From DATBGO01 sp050011895 (GTDB lineage Bacteria; Actinomycetota; Actinomycetes; Streptosporangiales; Streptosporangiaceae), in assembly GCA_050011895.1 (NCBI GenBank), contig JBEKIF010000033.1, positions 1 to 64,000 of the forward strand: a DNA stretch of 64,000 nt, read 5' to 3'. The stretch's first letter is position 1. Each line of letters begins with the position of its first letter. The notes below the pieces were generated by a model. It was not told the origin of the DNA, ran no database searches, and saw only the letters and a list, made by a program, of their open reading frames with translations. This document shows positions 24,782-35,436 of the stretch, in pieces. The translations under genes and the position numbers were made by a program.

Positions 24782-26040
24782 GGCAGCGCGCCGTTGCCCG
24801 CCAGCGACCAGGCGATGCCGTCCAGGATGTCGTGCTCGCTGGCCACCACCGCCCCGAAGCCAAAATTCCGCAGTACCCGGTCGAGTACCAGTGCCCCCGC
24901 GCCGATCACGTCCACCCGGCCCGGGTGCAGGACGCTGATGCTCGCGCGTTCGTTGCGGCTGAGCCGCAGCAACTCGGCGGTCACCGCGCTGACCTGGTCG
25001 GCCGGGATCCTGGCGTGATGGATGCGTGCGGGGTCGTAGGCGTCAAGTCCAAGCGCGATGGCGGTCACCGTGGTCACCGAGCCCGCGAGGCCCACCAGGG
25101 TCCGGGCGCTGGCCACCGGTATTCTCCCGTTCACGGCAGCAAGCGCCGCGTCGATGTCCGCAGTGGCGGCAGTGATCTCGGCGGCCAGCGGCGGGTCGGA
25201 ATGCAGGTGCCGCTCGGTCAGCCGGACGCAGCCGATGTCGACGGAGATGGCAGCCAGATGAGCGGTCCCGGTGCCGTCGCCGCCGACCACGAACTCGGTC
25301 GACCCGCCGCCGATGTCCATCACCAGGTAGGGCGGCGCCAGGCGGGCCGGTCCTGGCCGCGGGCGGCGGTCGTTCCCGGCCATGCCGTCGTTCCCGGCCA
25401 TGCCGTCGTTCCCGGCCATCCCGTCGCGCCCGGTCGCCCCGTAACTAGCTGCCCCGCCTGTCCCAGCCGCCTCGCAACCAGCTGCCCCGCCTGTCCCAGC
25501 CGCCCCGTAACCAGCTGCCCCGCTCATCCCAGCCGCCTCGCAACCAGCTGCCCCGGCCTTCTCGGCCGCCCCGTCACGCCCGGCCCCGTCATCCCCGGCC
25601 GCCCCGTGACGCCCGGCCCCGTCACCCCCAGCAGCGAGTTCGGCCGTCGCCCCGGTGAACGCCAGCCGCGCCTCCTGGTCGCCGCTGAGGACCTCAGGAG
25701 CGACCCCGAGTATCCGGGTCACCCCGCGAATGAACTCCGTGGCGTTCACAGCGTCCCTGATCGCGCTCGTCGCGACCATCTGGACCTTCTGTGCCGAGGT
25801 GGCCTTGATCGCGCGCGCATAATCCGTCAGCATCCGAAACGTCCTGTCCAGCGCGTCCGCTGCCAGCATGCCGGTGGCGTCCACGCCCTGGCCGAGCCGG
25901 ACGATCTCCATCCGCCGGACCAGATCGGTGAGCTCGGCGCGGAGCGGATTCACATCGGCGATCAGCAGCCGCAGCGAATTGGTGCCGCAATCGATCGCGG
26001 CGACCCGCACCGTCCCCGGCTGGCTGGCCGCCTGGCTCAT
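24778..26040 (-). CDS. ppx: Exopolyphosphatase / guanosine pentaphosphate phosphohydrolase
   Basis: The enzyme removes phosphate from polyphosphate or converts pppGpp to ppGpp. The 420-residue protein has the ASKHA nucleotide-binding fold: VAAIDCGTNSLRLL at the start, GDQEARLAF, and the second phosphate loop VMDIGGGSTEFV. The C-terminal GLAGSVTTVTAIAL completes it. It is the short single-module type of actinomycetes. The ATG at 26040 overlaps the DUF501 stop by 4 bp; longer frames are unsupported. About 95 residues (133-228) between the two phosphate loops are Gly/Ala-rich repeats: 11-residue units then GMAGND three times. This is far longer than expected there and probably a flexible surface loop. 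Confidence 0.9.
   Translation of the reverse strand: MSQAASQPGTVRVAAIDCGTNSLRLLIADVNPLRAELTDLVRRMEIVRLGQGVDATGMLAADALDRTFRMLTDYARAIKATSAQKVQMVATSAIRDAVNATEFIRGVTRILGVAPEVLSGDQEARLAFTGATAELAAGGDGAGRHGAAGDDGAGRDGAAEKAGAAGCEAAGMSGAAGYGAAGTGGAAGCEAAGTGGAASYGATGRDGMAGNDGMAGNDGMAGNDRRPRPGPARLAPPYLVMDIGGGSTEFVVGGDGTGTAHLAAISVDIGCVRLTERHLHSDPPLAAEITAATADIDAALAAVNGRIPVASARTLVGLAGSVTTVTAIALGLDAYDPARIHHARIPADQVSAVTAELLRLSRNERASISVLHPGRVDVIGAGALVLDRVLRNFGFGAVVASEHDILDGIAWSLAGNGALP
25366..25640. repeat. 18-bp and 33-bp repeats inside ppx
   Basis: An 18-bp unit (gtcgttcccggccatgcc) occurs three times from about 25370. A 33-bp unit containing cagctgccccgcctgtccca is repeated about four times between 25441 and 25560, with more degenerate Gly/Ala units to 25640. 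All keep the reading frame. Confidence 0.88.
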
Positions 26041-26615
26041 TTCAGCAGCCCGCCCGCGCCGCCGAGGTCCTGGGCTCCGGCAGGCCAGCCGGTCGCGACG
26101 CAGGGGCCCGCGAGCCACCATTCTCCAGCGGCCTGCGCTGCGTCGCTGCCGAGGGGATTGACACCAGGGACCGCGAGTTCGTGCGCGACCAGCGCGTGCA
26201 GGCATTTCACCCGGCCCGGCATGCCGCCGGCGCTCTGGGTACCTGGCGGTAGCGGCTCGATGCCTGCCGCGCGGGCCGCCGCATCGCGACGGCCCAGGTA
26301 ATCCAGGTTGGCCGCCGCATAGGCCCGCGCCAGGCCTGGCTCGGCAGCTAGCCGCGAGGTCAGCTCGCGCATCATCCCCGCAGCCTCAAGCCGGCTGACC
26401 GCGGCAGTCGCGCGCGGGCATGTCAGGTAGTAGAGGGTCGGGAACGGCGTGCCGTCCGGCAACCGCGGTGCCGTCTCGACGACATCGGGCAGCCCGCACG
26501 GGCACCGGTGCGCCACGGTCCGCAGGCCCCGCGGCGAGCGGCCAAGCTGCGCCGCCACCGCGGCCACATCGGCAGCGGCCACGCCCCCAGGCGGTCGTGC
26601 CCTGGCGCCCACCAT
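26037..26615 (-). CDS. DUF501 protein
   Basis: This 192-residue protein matches the DUF501 pattern: a CxCG...(CPCGLPDVVETAPRLPDGTP) block followed by PTLYYLTCPRA and a C-terminal segment RVKCLHALVAHELAV. It is conserved in this position between ftsB and ppx in most actinomycetes. Its biochemical role is unknown. The cysteines and histidine could bind a metal. The ATG shares one base with the ftsB stop (TGATG), and the gene overlaps ppx by 4 bp, so the start is secure. The longer upstream frame lies inside ftsB. Confidence 0.9.
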   Translation of the reverse strand: MVGARARPPGGVAAADVAAVAAQLGRSPRGLRTVAHRCPCGLPDVVETAPRLPDGTPFPTLYYLTCPRATAAVSRLEAAGMMRELTSRLAAEPGLARAYAAANLDYLGRRDAAARAAGIEPLPPGTQSAGGMPGRVKCLHALVAHELAVPGVNPLGSDAAQAAGEWWLAGPCVATGWPAGAQDLGGAGGLLK

Positions 26616-27025
26616 CACCTGGATCCGGCCTTGTCCGCCCGCTGGACGGAGTTCCACAGCCGCTCGTACCATGCGGGCGCGGCGACGTGCGGCTGCGGTT
26701 GGCTGCCCGCACGCTGACTGCCGTTGACGATCACATAGCAGGTCCGGGACGGCAGGCACATATGCAGATTGTCCCGTGCCTGCTGCTCCACGTACGCAGG
26801 GCTGCTGAGGCGCCGCTGCTCGGCCGCAAGCGCATTCACCTGCGCCGTGATCTCCTGCCGCTGTGCCTCGAGCTGGCCGATCCGACGGCTCTGCGCGATG
26901 TACTCACGGACCGGGTAGGCCAGGCTCAGCGCGATTGCGCAGAGCACCACGGCGAGCAGCGCGGCGCGGCCGGTGAAACGCGGCGAGTCCGGCTGGCCAG
27001 CACTGCGGTCCGCCGGTGCCGTCAT
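26615..27025 (-). CDS. ftsB: Septum formation initiator FtsB/DivIC
   Basis: FtsB joins FtsL and FtsQ in the divisome and helps activate septal wall synthesis. The 136-residue protein has a short cytoplasmic N-terminus, one membrane helix at about residues 20-38 (RAALLAVVLCAIALSLAY), a periplasmic coiled coil (QLEAQRQEITAQVNALAAEQ) and the typical CLPSRTCYVIV end with two cysteines. The C-terminal 35 residues beyond that motif are extra. Its ATG overlaps the enolase stop by 4 bp, the usual eno-ftsB order in actinomycetes. Confidence 0.93.
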   Translation of the reverse strand: MTAPADRSAGQPDSPRFTGRAALLAVVLCAIALSLAYPVREYIAQSRRIGQLEAQRQEITAQVNALAAEQRRLSSPAYVEQQARDNLHMCLPSRTCYVIVNGSQRAGSQPQPHVAAPAWYERLWNSVQRADKAGSR

Positions 27026-28308
27026 TGGCGGCCAGCTGACGAGCGCGGGAACGCTGCCCTTCCCGCGTACGACGCCGCGTCGCCGAGCAGCTCCTCGATG
27101 CGGAGCAACTGGTTGTACTTGGCGACCCGCTCGGACCTGCAGGGCGCTCCGGTCTTCAGCTGGCCGCAGTTGATCGCCACCGCGAGGTCGGCGATCGTAG
27201 TGTCCTCGGTCTCACCCGACCGGTGACTGATCTGGCAGGTGAACCCGGACCGGTGGGCCAGGGCCACCGCGTTCAGCGTCTCGGTCAAGGTGCCGATCTG
27301 GTTGACCTTGACGAGCAGTGAGTTGGCCGAGCGCTCAGCGATGCCCCGGCGCAGCCGTTCCGGGTTGGTGACGAAGATGTCGTCGCCCACGATCTGGACG
27401 CGGTCGCCAAGCGCCGCCGTCAGCTCGTGCCAGCTATTCCAGTCCTCCTCCTGCAAGGGGTCTTCCAGCGAGACGATCGGGTAGGCGTCGAGCCAGTCCG
27501 CGTAGATCCCGGTCATCTCCGCCGCGTTACGGCGGCTGCCCTCGAACTGGTAGCCGCCGTCGGCGTAGAACGAATTGGCGGCCGCGTCTATCGCGAGCGC
27601 GACATCCTGCCCTGGCACCAGCCCCGCCTTCCCGACCGCCTCGACGATCAGGTCAAGCGCCGCCCTATTGTGCTTCAGGTCAGGGGCGAAGCCGCCCTCA
27701 TCCCCTACGCCGGTGTTCAGCCCGTGCTGCCTGAGCACGGACTTCAGGGCGTGGTACGTCTCCGCGCCCCAGCGCAGCGCCTCGGCGAACGTGCCTGCAC
27801 CAACCGGCGCGACCATGAACTCCTGGATATCGACGTTGCTATCGGCGTGCGCGCCGCCGTTCAGGATGTTCATCATCGGCACCGGGAGCACGTGCGCATT
27901 CGGGCCGCCCAGGTAGCGGAACAAGGGCAGCCGTGCCCATTCGGCCGCCGCCCTCGCCACGGCGAGGCTGACCCCGACGATCGCGTTCGCGCCGAGCCTG
28001 GATTTGTCTGGTGTCCGGTCCAGGTCGATCAGCGCCTGGTCGATCAGCCGCTGATCGTCGGCGTCATAGCCGAGCATTGCAGGCTGGATCTCATCGATCA
28101 CCGCCTGGACCGCTTTGCTGACGCCCTTGCCGCCATATTCGGGGCCGCCGTCCCGGAGCTCGACGGCCTCGAACGCACCGGTCGAGGCACCGCTGGGCAC
28201 CGCGGCGCGGCCCAGCGTGCCGTCGTCGAGGACGACCTCGACCTCCACGGTGGGATTGCCGCGCGAGTCCAGGATCTGCCTGGCATGAATGGCTTCGATG
28301 GCGGCCAA
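27022..28308 (-). CDS. eno: Enolase
   Basis: Enolase interconverts 2-phosphoglycerate and phosphoenolpyruvate. All landmarks are present: ARQILDSRGNPTVEVEV at the start, catalytic Glu in GDEGGFAPDL, metal ligands through SLEDPLQEEDW and GDDIFVTN, catalytic Lys in LVKVNQIGTLTE, and the SHRSGETED loop. I chose the TTG at 28308. GGGAG lies 7 nt before it, and it gives 428 residues starting AAIEAIHARQ, the common actinobacterial length. An upstream frame extends to 28353 without conserved sequence. It heads the eno-ftsB-DUF501-ppx-UDG operon, all joined by overlaps. Confidence 0.97.
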   Translation of the reverse strand: MAAIEAIHARQILDSRGNPTVEVEVVLDDGTLGRAAVPSGASTGAFEAVELRDGGPEYGGKGVSKAVQAVIDEIQPAMLGYDADDQRLIDQALIDLDRTPDKSRLGANAIVGVSLAVARAAAEWARLPLFRYLGGPNAHVLPVPMMNILNGGAHADSNVDIQEFMVAPVGAGTFAEALRWGAETYHALKSVLRQHGLNTGVGDEGGFAPDLKHNRAALDLIVEAVGKAGLVPGQDVALAIDAAANSFYADGGYQFEGSRRNAAEMTGIYADWLDAYPIVSLEDPLQEEDWNSWHELTAALGDRVQIVGDDIFVTNPERLRRGIAERSANSLLVKVNQIGTLTETLNAVALAHRSGFTCQISHRSGETEDTTIADLAVAINCGQLKTGAPCRSERVAKYNQLLRIEELLGDAASYAGRAAFPRSSAGRQ

Positions 28309-28458
28309 CTGAGAACTCCCGACGCTGCGAAGACGGAGACGACATGTCCGCATTGGAGCCTAGTGGACTGACCTCAGCGCTGCGCAGCGGCCACGCCGGG
28401 CGGGCGGCCGCTGGTCAGCCACGCCGCCCCGAAGTCCAACACATCCGCAGCTTGCCGG

Positions 28459-29385
28459 CTAGAGCTCGCTGGCCCGCTCCCAGGCCAGGACGCGGTCGCG
28501 GTAGACCCGGGCGGCGGCGCGCAGCTCAAGCTCCGGGTCAAGGCCCGCTTCGCAGGCCCTGGTGACGAGCGCGAACAGGTCCGCGCCGATCTCGCTGACC
28601 GGACCGGCCGGTTCCGCCAGGCCGGCCGGTTCCGCCAGGCCGGCCGGTTCCGCCAGACCCGCCGGTTCCGCCAGACCCGCCGGTTCCCCCAGACCCGCCG
28701 GTTCCGCCAGACCGGCCCGCTTCGCCAGGTCAGCCAGCTCAGCCGGAACGCCCGCCCGCCCGGCGCGGCGCTGCAGCTGCGCCGCGAGGGACAGGGCAGG
28801 CTGCCCGAACGGAACGCCGTCCAGGGCAGAGCCCGCACCGCCGCCGGACGTCGCACGGGCCGCCGCACGCTCGGCCGCCTTGATCTCGTCCCAGTTCTGC
28901 TTGACCTCGCCAGCCCCGGTGACGATCACATCGCCGAACACGTGCGGATGCCTGCGCACCAGCTTGCTGGCGATACCGTCCGCCACCTCGTCGATGGTGT
29001 AACCGGTCCCGTCGGCTCGTTCCGACGCTATCCGGGCATGGAAGAGGACCTGCAGCAGGACGTCACCGAGTTCCTCGCGCAGGGCAGCGGCGTCGCCGGC
29101 TTCCAGCGCCTCAAGTGCCTCGTAGGTCTCCTCCAGCAGGTACGGGGCCAGCGATTCGTGTGTCTGCCTGGCATCCCACGGGCACTCGGTGCGGAGCCGG
29201 TCCATCACGGCCACCAGCTCGAGCAGCTCCGTTCCCGGCGCGTCCGACGGCGTGGCCGGGCTGACGCCCGCGGCGTCCGGAGGACCCGGCGGCGTGGCCC
29301 GGCTGAGGCCCGCGGCGCCCGGAGCGTCCTGGGCGGCGCCAGGCGCTGGCCGGCCTGCGTCCGGGGCCCGCGGGTCATGCGTCAC
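28459..29385 (-). CDS. mazG: MazG nucleoside triphosphate pyrophosphohydrolase
   Basis: MazG hydrolyses (d)NTPs to monophosphates, cleaning the pool or tuning stress responses. The core is unmistakable: RTECPWDARQTHESLAPYLL, EETYEALEAL, and EELGDVLLQVLFHARIA with the acidic metal ligands. A later VVRRHPHVFGD-like block (KLVRRHPHVFGDV) also matches. The GTG at 29385 follows AGGAG by 11 nt and gives 308 residues. Residues about 221-260 are six or seven EPAGLA hexapeptides encoded by 18-bp repeats, placed between the first MazG domain and the shortened C-terminal helix region. The first 55 residues are Pro/Ala-rich and poorly conserved. The upstream SurA-like gene ends 14 bp away. Confidence 0.92.
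   Translation of the reverse strand: MTHDPRAPDAGRPAPGAAQDAPGAAGLSRATPPGPPDAAGVSPATPSDAPGTELLELVAVMDRLRTECPWDARQTHESLAPYLLEETYEALEALEAGDAAALREELGDVLLQVLFHARIASERADGTGYTIDEVADGIASKLVRRHPHVFGDVIVTGAGEVKQNWDEIKAAERAAARATSGGGAGSALDGVPFGQPALSLAAQLQRRAGRAGVPAELADLAKRAGLAEPAGLGEPAGLAEPAGLAEPAGLAEPAGLAEPAGPVSEIGADLFALVTRACEAGLDPELELRAAARVYRDRVLAWERASEL
28605..28722. repeat. 18-bp tandem repeat in mazG
   Basis: Six to seven copies of an 18-bp unit (core gccggttccgccag) run from 28605 to 28722, with single-base differences. They encode EPAGLA hexapeptides in frame. Confidence 0.93.
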
Positions 29386-29399
29386 GGCGGTTCTGGCTC

Positions 29400-30131
29400 C
29401 TAGCAGGGCGGCGTCAGCTGCGGCTTCGCTGAGGCGCTTGCCGAAGCGGATGGCGTCGCCGAGGGAGCCGTCGCGGACAGGGAGGGCGGCGCGGCAACGA
29501 CGCTGAGCTGGCTGTAGTCGAGCATGCCGAACTGCGGATTGATCTTGATGTTCAGGCTCTTGGAGGCCTGGCACTGGACCGTGTTGAACGTTGCCTGCAG
29601 TGACGCCTGCGCTGCCTTCCGGGTGGGCAGCTTGCCGCCGTCCAGCTGGGCGATGACCGCGTTCTGGATCGCCTGGTACCTGGCCAGGTCGGGGATCAGG
29701 TCTGGTGGCAGCCCGTTAGCGACCGCGATTTCGGGCAGCGTGGCGCCGCTCCCGCCCTGCCTGACCTGGGCATCGATCTGAACTAGGGCGCGCTGCACGG
29801 CACCGGCGGTCACGGTGATGTTCTGCTGTGCTGCCATCGTGTCCCGCACCTGGAATCGCACCAGCCAGCTGAGCGCCTGCTGCGGCATCTGCGACACCGG
29901 GTACTGCAGCGAGACCCTGTTCTTGTACACGGTGTAGCCAGCGTTCAGGTTGGACACCTGAGCGGCGAGCGTCGCTGTGGAGATACGCGAATTGCCGAGA
30001 ACCGCGGCGGCACCCATCTGCACGGTCCCGCAGGCGGCCACCGCAATGCCAGCGGCGAGCACCGCGGTGCCCAGCTTAACCACGGTGCCCAGCCTGACCA
30101 CGGTGCCCAACTTCATCGAGGTGCGGAGCAC
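29400..30131 (-). CDS. SurA-N-like secreted lipoprotein
   Basis: The N-terminus is a lipoprotein signal: Lys/Arg, a hydrophobic stretch and the lipobox VAAC at about residues 31-34, followed by a mature lipoprotein. The mature part resembles the helical SurA N-terminal chaperone domain (ISTATLAAQVSNLN, then VRFQVRDTMAAQQNITVT). It lacks a parvulin isomerase domain. It would act at the outer face of the membrane, perhaps in protein folding. Placement between mfd and mazG matches other actinomycetes. The GTG at 30131 has AGGAGG 9 nt upstream. The signal region carries an 18-bp repeat (LGTVV three times). The C-terminus is a Ser/Ala/Pro tail ending in Cys. Confidence 0.85.
   Translation of the reverse strand: MLRTSMKLGTVVRLGTVVKLGTAVLAAGIAVAACGTVQMGAAAVLGNSRISTATLAAQVSNLNAGYTVYKNRVSLQYPVSQMPQQALSWLVRFQVRDTMAAQQNITVTAGAVQRALVQIDAQVRQGGSGATLPEIAVANGLPPDLIPDLARYQAIQNAVIAQLDGGKLPTRKAAQASLQATFNTVQCQASKSLNIKINPQFGMLDYSQLSVVAAPPSLSATAPSATPSASASASAKPQLTPPC
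30065..30118. repeat. 18-bp repeat in the lipoprotein signal region
   Basis: Three copies of an 18-bp unit (cggtgcccagcttaacca and variants) start at 30065, 30083 and 30101. They encode LGTVVK/R hexapeptides immediately before and within the signal peptide. Confidence 0.85.
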
Positions 30132-30183
30132 GTCGGCGTTCCTCCTCACGCTAAACGACCGGCACGGTTACTAGCCGGCACGC

Positions 30184-33915
<3,732 letters not shown>

Positions 33916-33930
33916 TGCATCCTTGGTTTG

Positions 33931-33989
33931 GTGAGCACTGGTTTGGTGAGCACTGGTTTGGTGAGCACTGGTCTGGTGAGCACTGGTTG
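33931..33989. repeat. 15-bp tandem repeat before mfd
   Basis: GTGAGCACTGGTTTG is repeated at 33931, 33946, 33961 (one change) and 33976 (partial), 16-74 bp upstream of the mfd ATG. It lies in the untranslated leader if the ATG at 33915 is correct. Confidence 0.93.
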
Positions 33990-34195
33990 ACAGCACGAAA
34001 CCCCCGCGCCCGGCGCTCTCGGCGCCCAAGTTGCCCCGGAGATCACCAACTGGGCCGGAGCGCGGGATATCTGTCAGTTTACGGCCGGCCGCCCGCGCGG
34101 CTGACCGGCCCTGCCACCCGCCAAGCTTAAGCCCGCAGTGCACGGCGCGGGCCGCCGCGCGGTCACCTTGTAGCTACTTAAGGTATTCGGAGGGC

Positions 34196-34201
34196 TACGC
34201 T
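34196..34201 (+). promoter_or_regulatory. Possible -10 element before the methyltransferase gene
   Basis: TACGCT lies 8 nt before the GTG at 34210. The nearest GGAGGG (34189-34194) is 15 nt from that GTG, too far for a good ribosome binding site, so a near-leaderless start is possible. Confidence 0.35.
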
Positions 34202-34209
34202 TTGGATCT

Positions 34210-35115
34210 GTGATGAACGCAAGCGAACCTGGAACGGGCGGCGTCGCGCAGGCCAGCCTGGGCCGGCCGGACCGGCTCGACGGACCGCGAGGGCCGGACC
34301 GGCCTGATGGGCCCGACCGGCGCGGGCGGCACCGGGTAGGCCCGGATGGCAGGATCCAGCCTTCCGGCCTGGCGGCGCTGCAGGTTCCGCCGCCCGATGG
34401 CCCAGGTCCTGAGATGTTCACCCGAAGCGTGCAGGGTTATGCCGCCGCGCGGCCTGACCAGCCCATCACCGTGCTGCTGGCCGGGTTCGCGACGGCAGGC
34501 GACGCGCTGGATGTCGGAGAGCTGCGGGCGGGCGGACTCGAGGTGATCATCAGCGCGATCGATGATGACGACGACGTGGTCGGGACGGCCGTCAGCCAGC
34601 GCGCCGACGGAGCCGACTGCACGCTGGGTGACCTGCGGACGGTGCCGCTGCCGCCGCGCTCGTTCGATGTCGTGGTCTGCGCCATGCTGCTGGACCGGAT
34701 CCAGCACGCCGAGCTGGTGCTCGACAGGTTCGTGGACGCGCTGAGGCCGGGCGGGCTGCTGCTGCTGCGGATCGGCGACCGGGACAGTGCGGCGGGGTTC
34801 CTCGATCGCAAGCTCCCGCTGGCGCTGCGGGCCGCGATCTGGCGCAGCACCCACCCCGGCCAGCCAGGTCCCTACCCGGCCAGCTACGAGCAGCTGGTAT
34901 CTGGACGCGGCATCCAGTCGTACGTGCTACGGCGCGGCCTGGTGGTCGCCCGGCGGCAGGCGCTGAACACGCTGGAAGGCCAGCGCAGGCCGCCCGGGCT
35001 GCTGCTGGCCCGCAAGACTGTGGAGCTGCTGTCGAGATCCAGGCTGACGTGCAGCCATGATGAGCTGCGTTACGTGATCCGTAAACCAGAGGACCGGTTC
35101 GCCCGGGTGCTGTGA
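34210..35115 (+). CDS. Class I SAM-dependent methyltransferase
   Basis: This 301-residue protein has a shortened Rossmann methyltransferase core. The SAM-binding strand is VLLAGFATAGDALD and the later motif FDVVVCAMLLDRIQHAELVLDRFVDALRPGGLLLLR, at about residues 150-185, is typical. The first 60 residues are Pro/Gly/Arg-rich and disordered. The C-terminal part (RGIQSYVLRRGLVVARRQA) does not identify a substrate. The first codons are GTG-ATG, and either may start translation. The gene is divergent from mfd. It is probably a small-molecule or lipid methyltransferase, but nothing more specific can be said. Confidence 0.85.
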   Translation: MMNASEPGTGGVAQASLGRPDRLDGPRGPDRPDGPDRRGRHRVGPDGRIQPSGLAALQVPPPDGPGPEMFTRSVQGYAAARPDQPITVLLAGFATAGDALDVGELRAGGLEVIISAIDDDDDVVGTAVSQRADGADCTLGDLRTVPLPPRSFDVVVCAMLLDRIQHAELVLDRFVDALRPGGLLLLRIGDRDSAAGFLDRKLPLALRAAIWRSTHPGQPGPYPASYEQLVSGRGIQSYVLRRGLVVARRQALNTLEGQRRPPGLLLARKTVELLSRSRLTCSHDELRYVIRKPEDRFARVL

Positions 35116-35212
35116 GACCGCGGCCCGCCGTCTGGCTTGGCCTGGATGACCAGGCCGTCACTTCCCGTGTAGCCTCGGGCATGCCCTGGCCGCCCTGAAG
35201 GGCTTGGCACAC

Positions 35213-35332
35213 CTGCGGAGCGGGATACTGCGGAGCGGGATACTGCGGAGCGGGATACTGCGGAGCGGGATACTGCGGAGCGGGATACTGCGGAGCGGGA
35301 TACTGCGGAGCGGGATACTGCGGAGCAGGTAC
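35213..35332. repeat. 15-bp minisatellite, 8 units
   Basis: CTGCGGAGCGGGATA is repeated without change at 35213, 35228, 35243, 35258, 35273, 35288 and 35303, with a variant eighth unit at 35318. It is intergenic, between the methyltransferase gene and the APS kinase fusion gene. No gene in this 320-bp gap is supported. Confidence 0.97.
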
Positions 35333-35347
35333 CGCGGACCGGGGCAA

Positions 35348-35405
35348 TGCCCGAACGGGTACTGCCCGAACGGGTACTGCCCGAACGGGTACTGCCCGAA
35401 CGGGC
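35348..35405. repeat. 15-bp minisatellite with CCCG-AA-CGGG dyads, 4 units
   Basis: TGCCCGAACGGGTAC starts at 35348, 35363 and 35378, with a fourth partial unit at 35393. Each unit contains CCCG-AA-CGGG, an inverted repeat. The array ends about 20 bp before the GGAGG of the downstream gene, so it lies in its leader or promoter. Confidence 0.95.
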
Positions 35406-35436
35406 CGAGCGGGCGCTGTGCCGGACGGAGGTTAAC

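Noticed and set aside
24484..26301. Long plus-strand reading frame of 605 codons opposite ppx
   Set aside because: It is antisense to ppx, DUF501 and part of UDG, has only low-complexity Arg/Pro sequence, and arises from the GC-rich codon bias.
35213..35405. CRISPR-like array
   Set aside because: Units are directly joined 15-bp copies with no spacers, and there are no cas genes, so this is a minisatellite.
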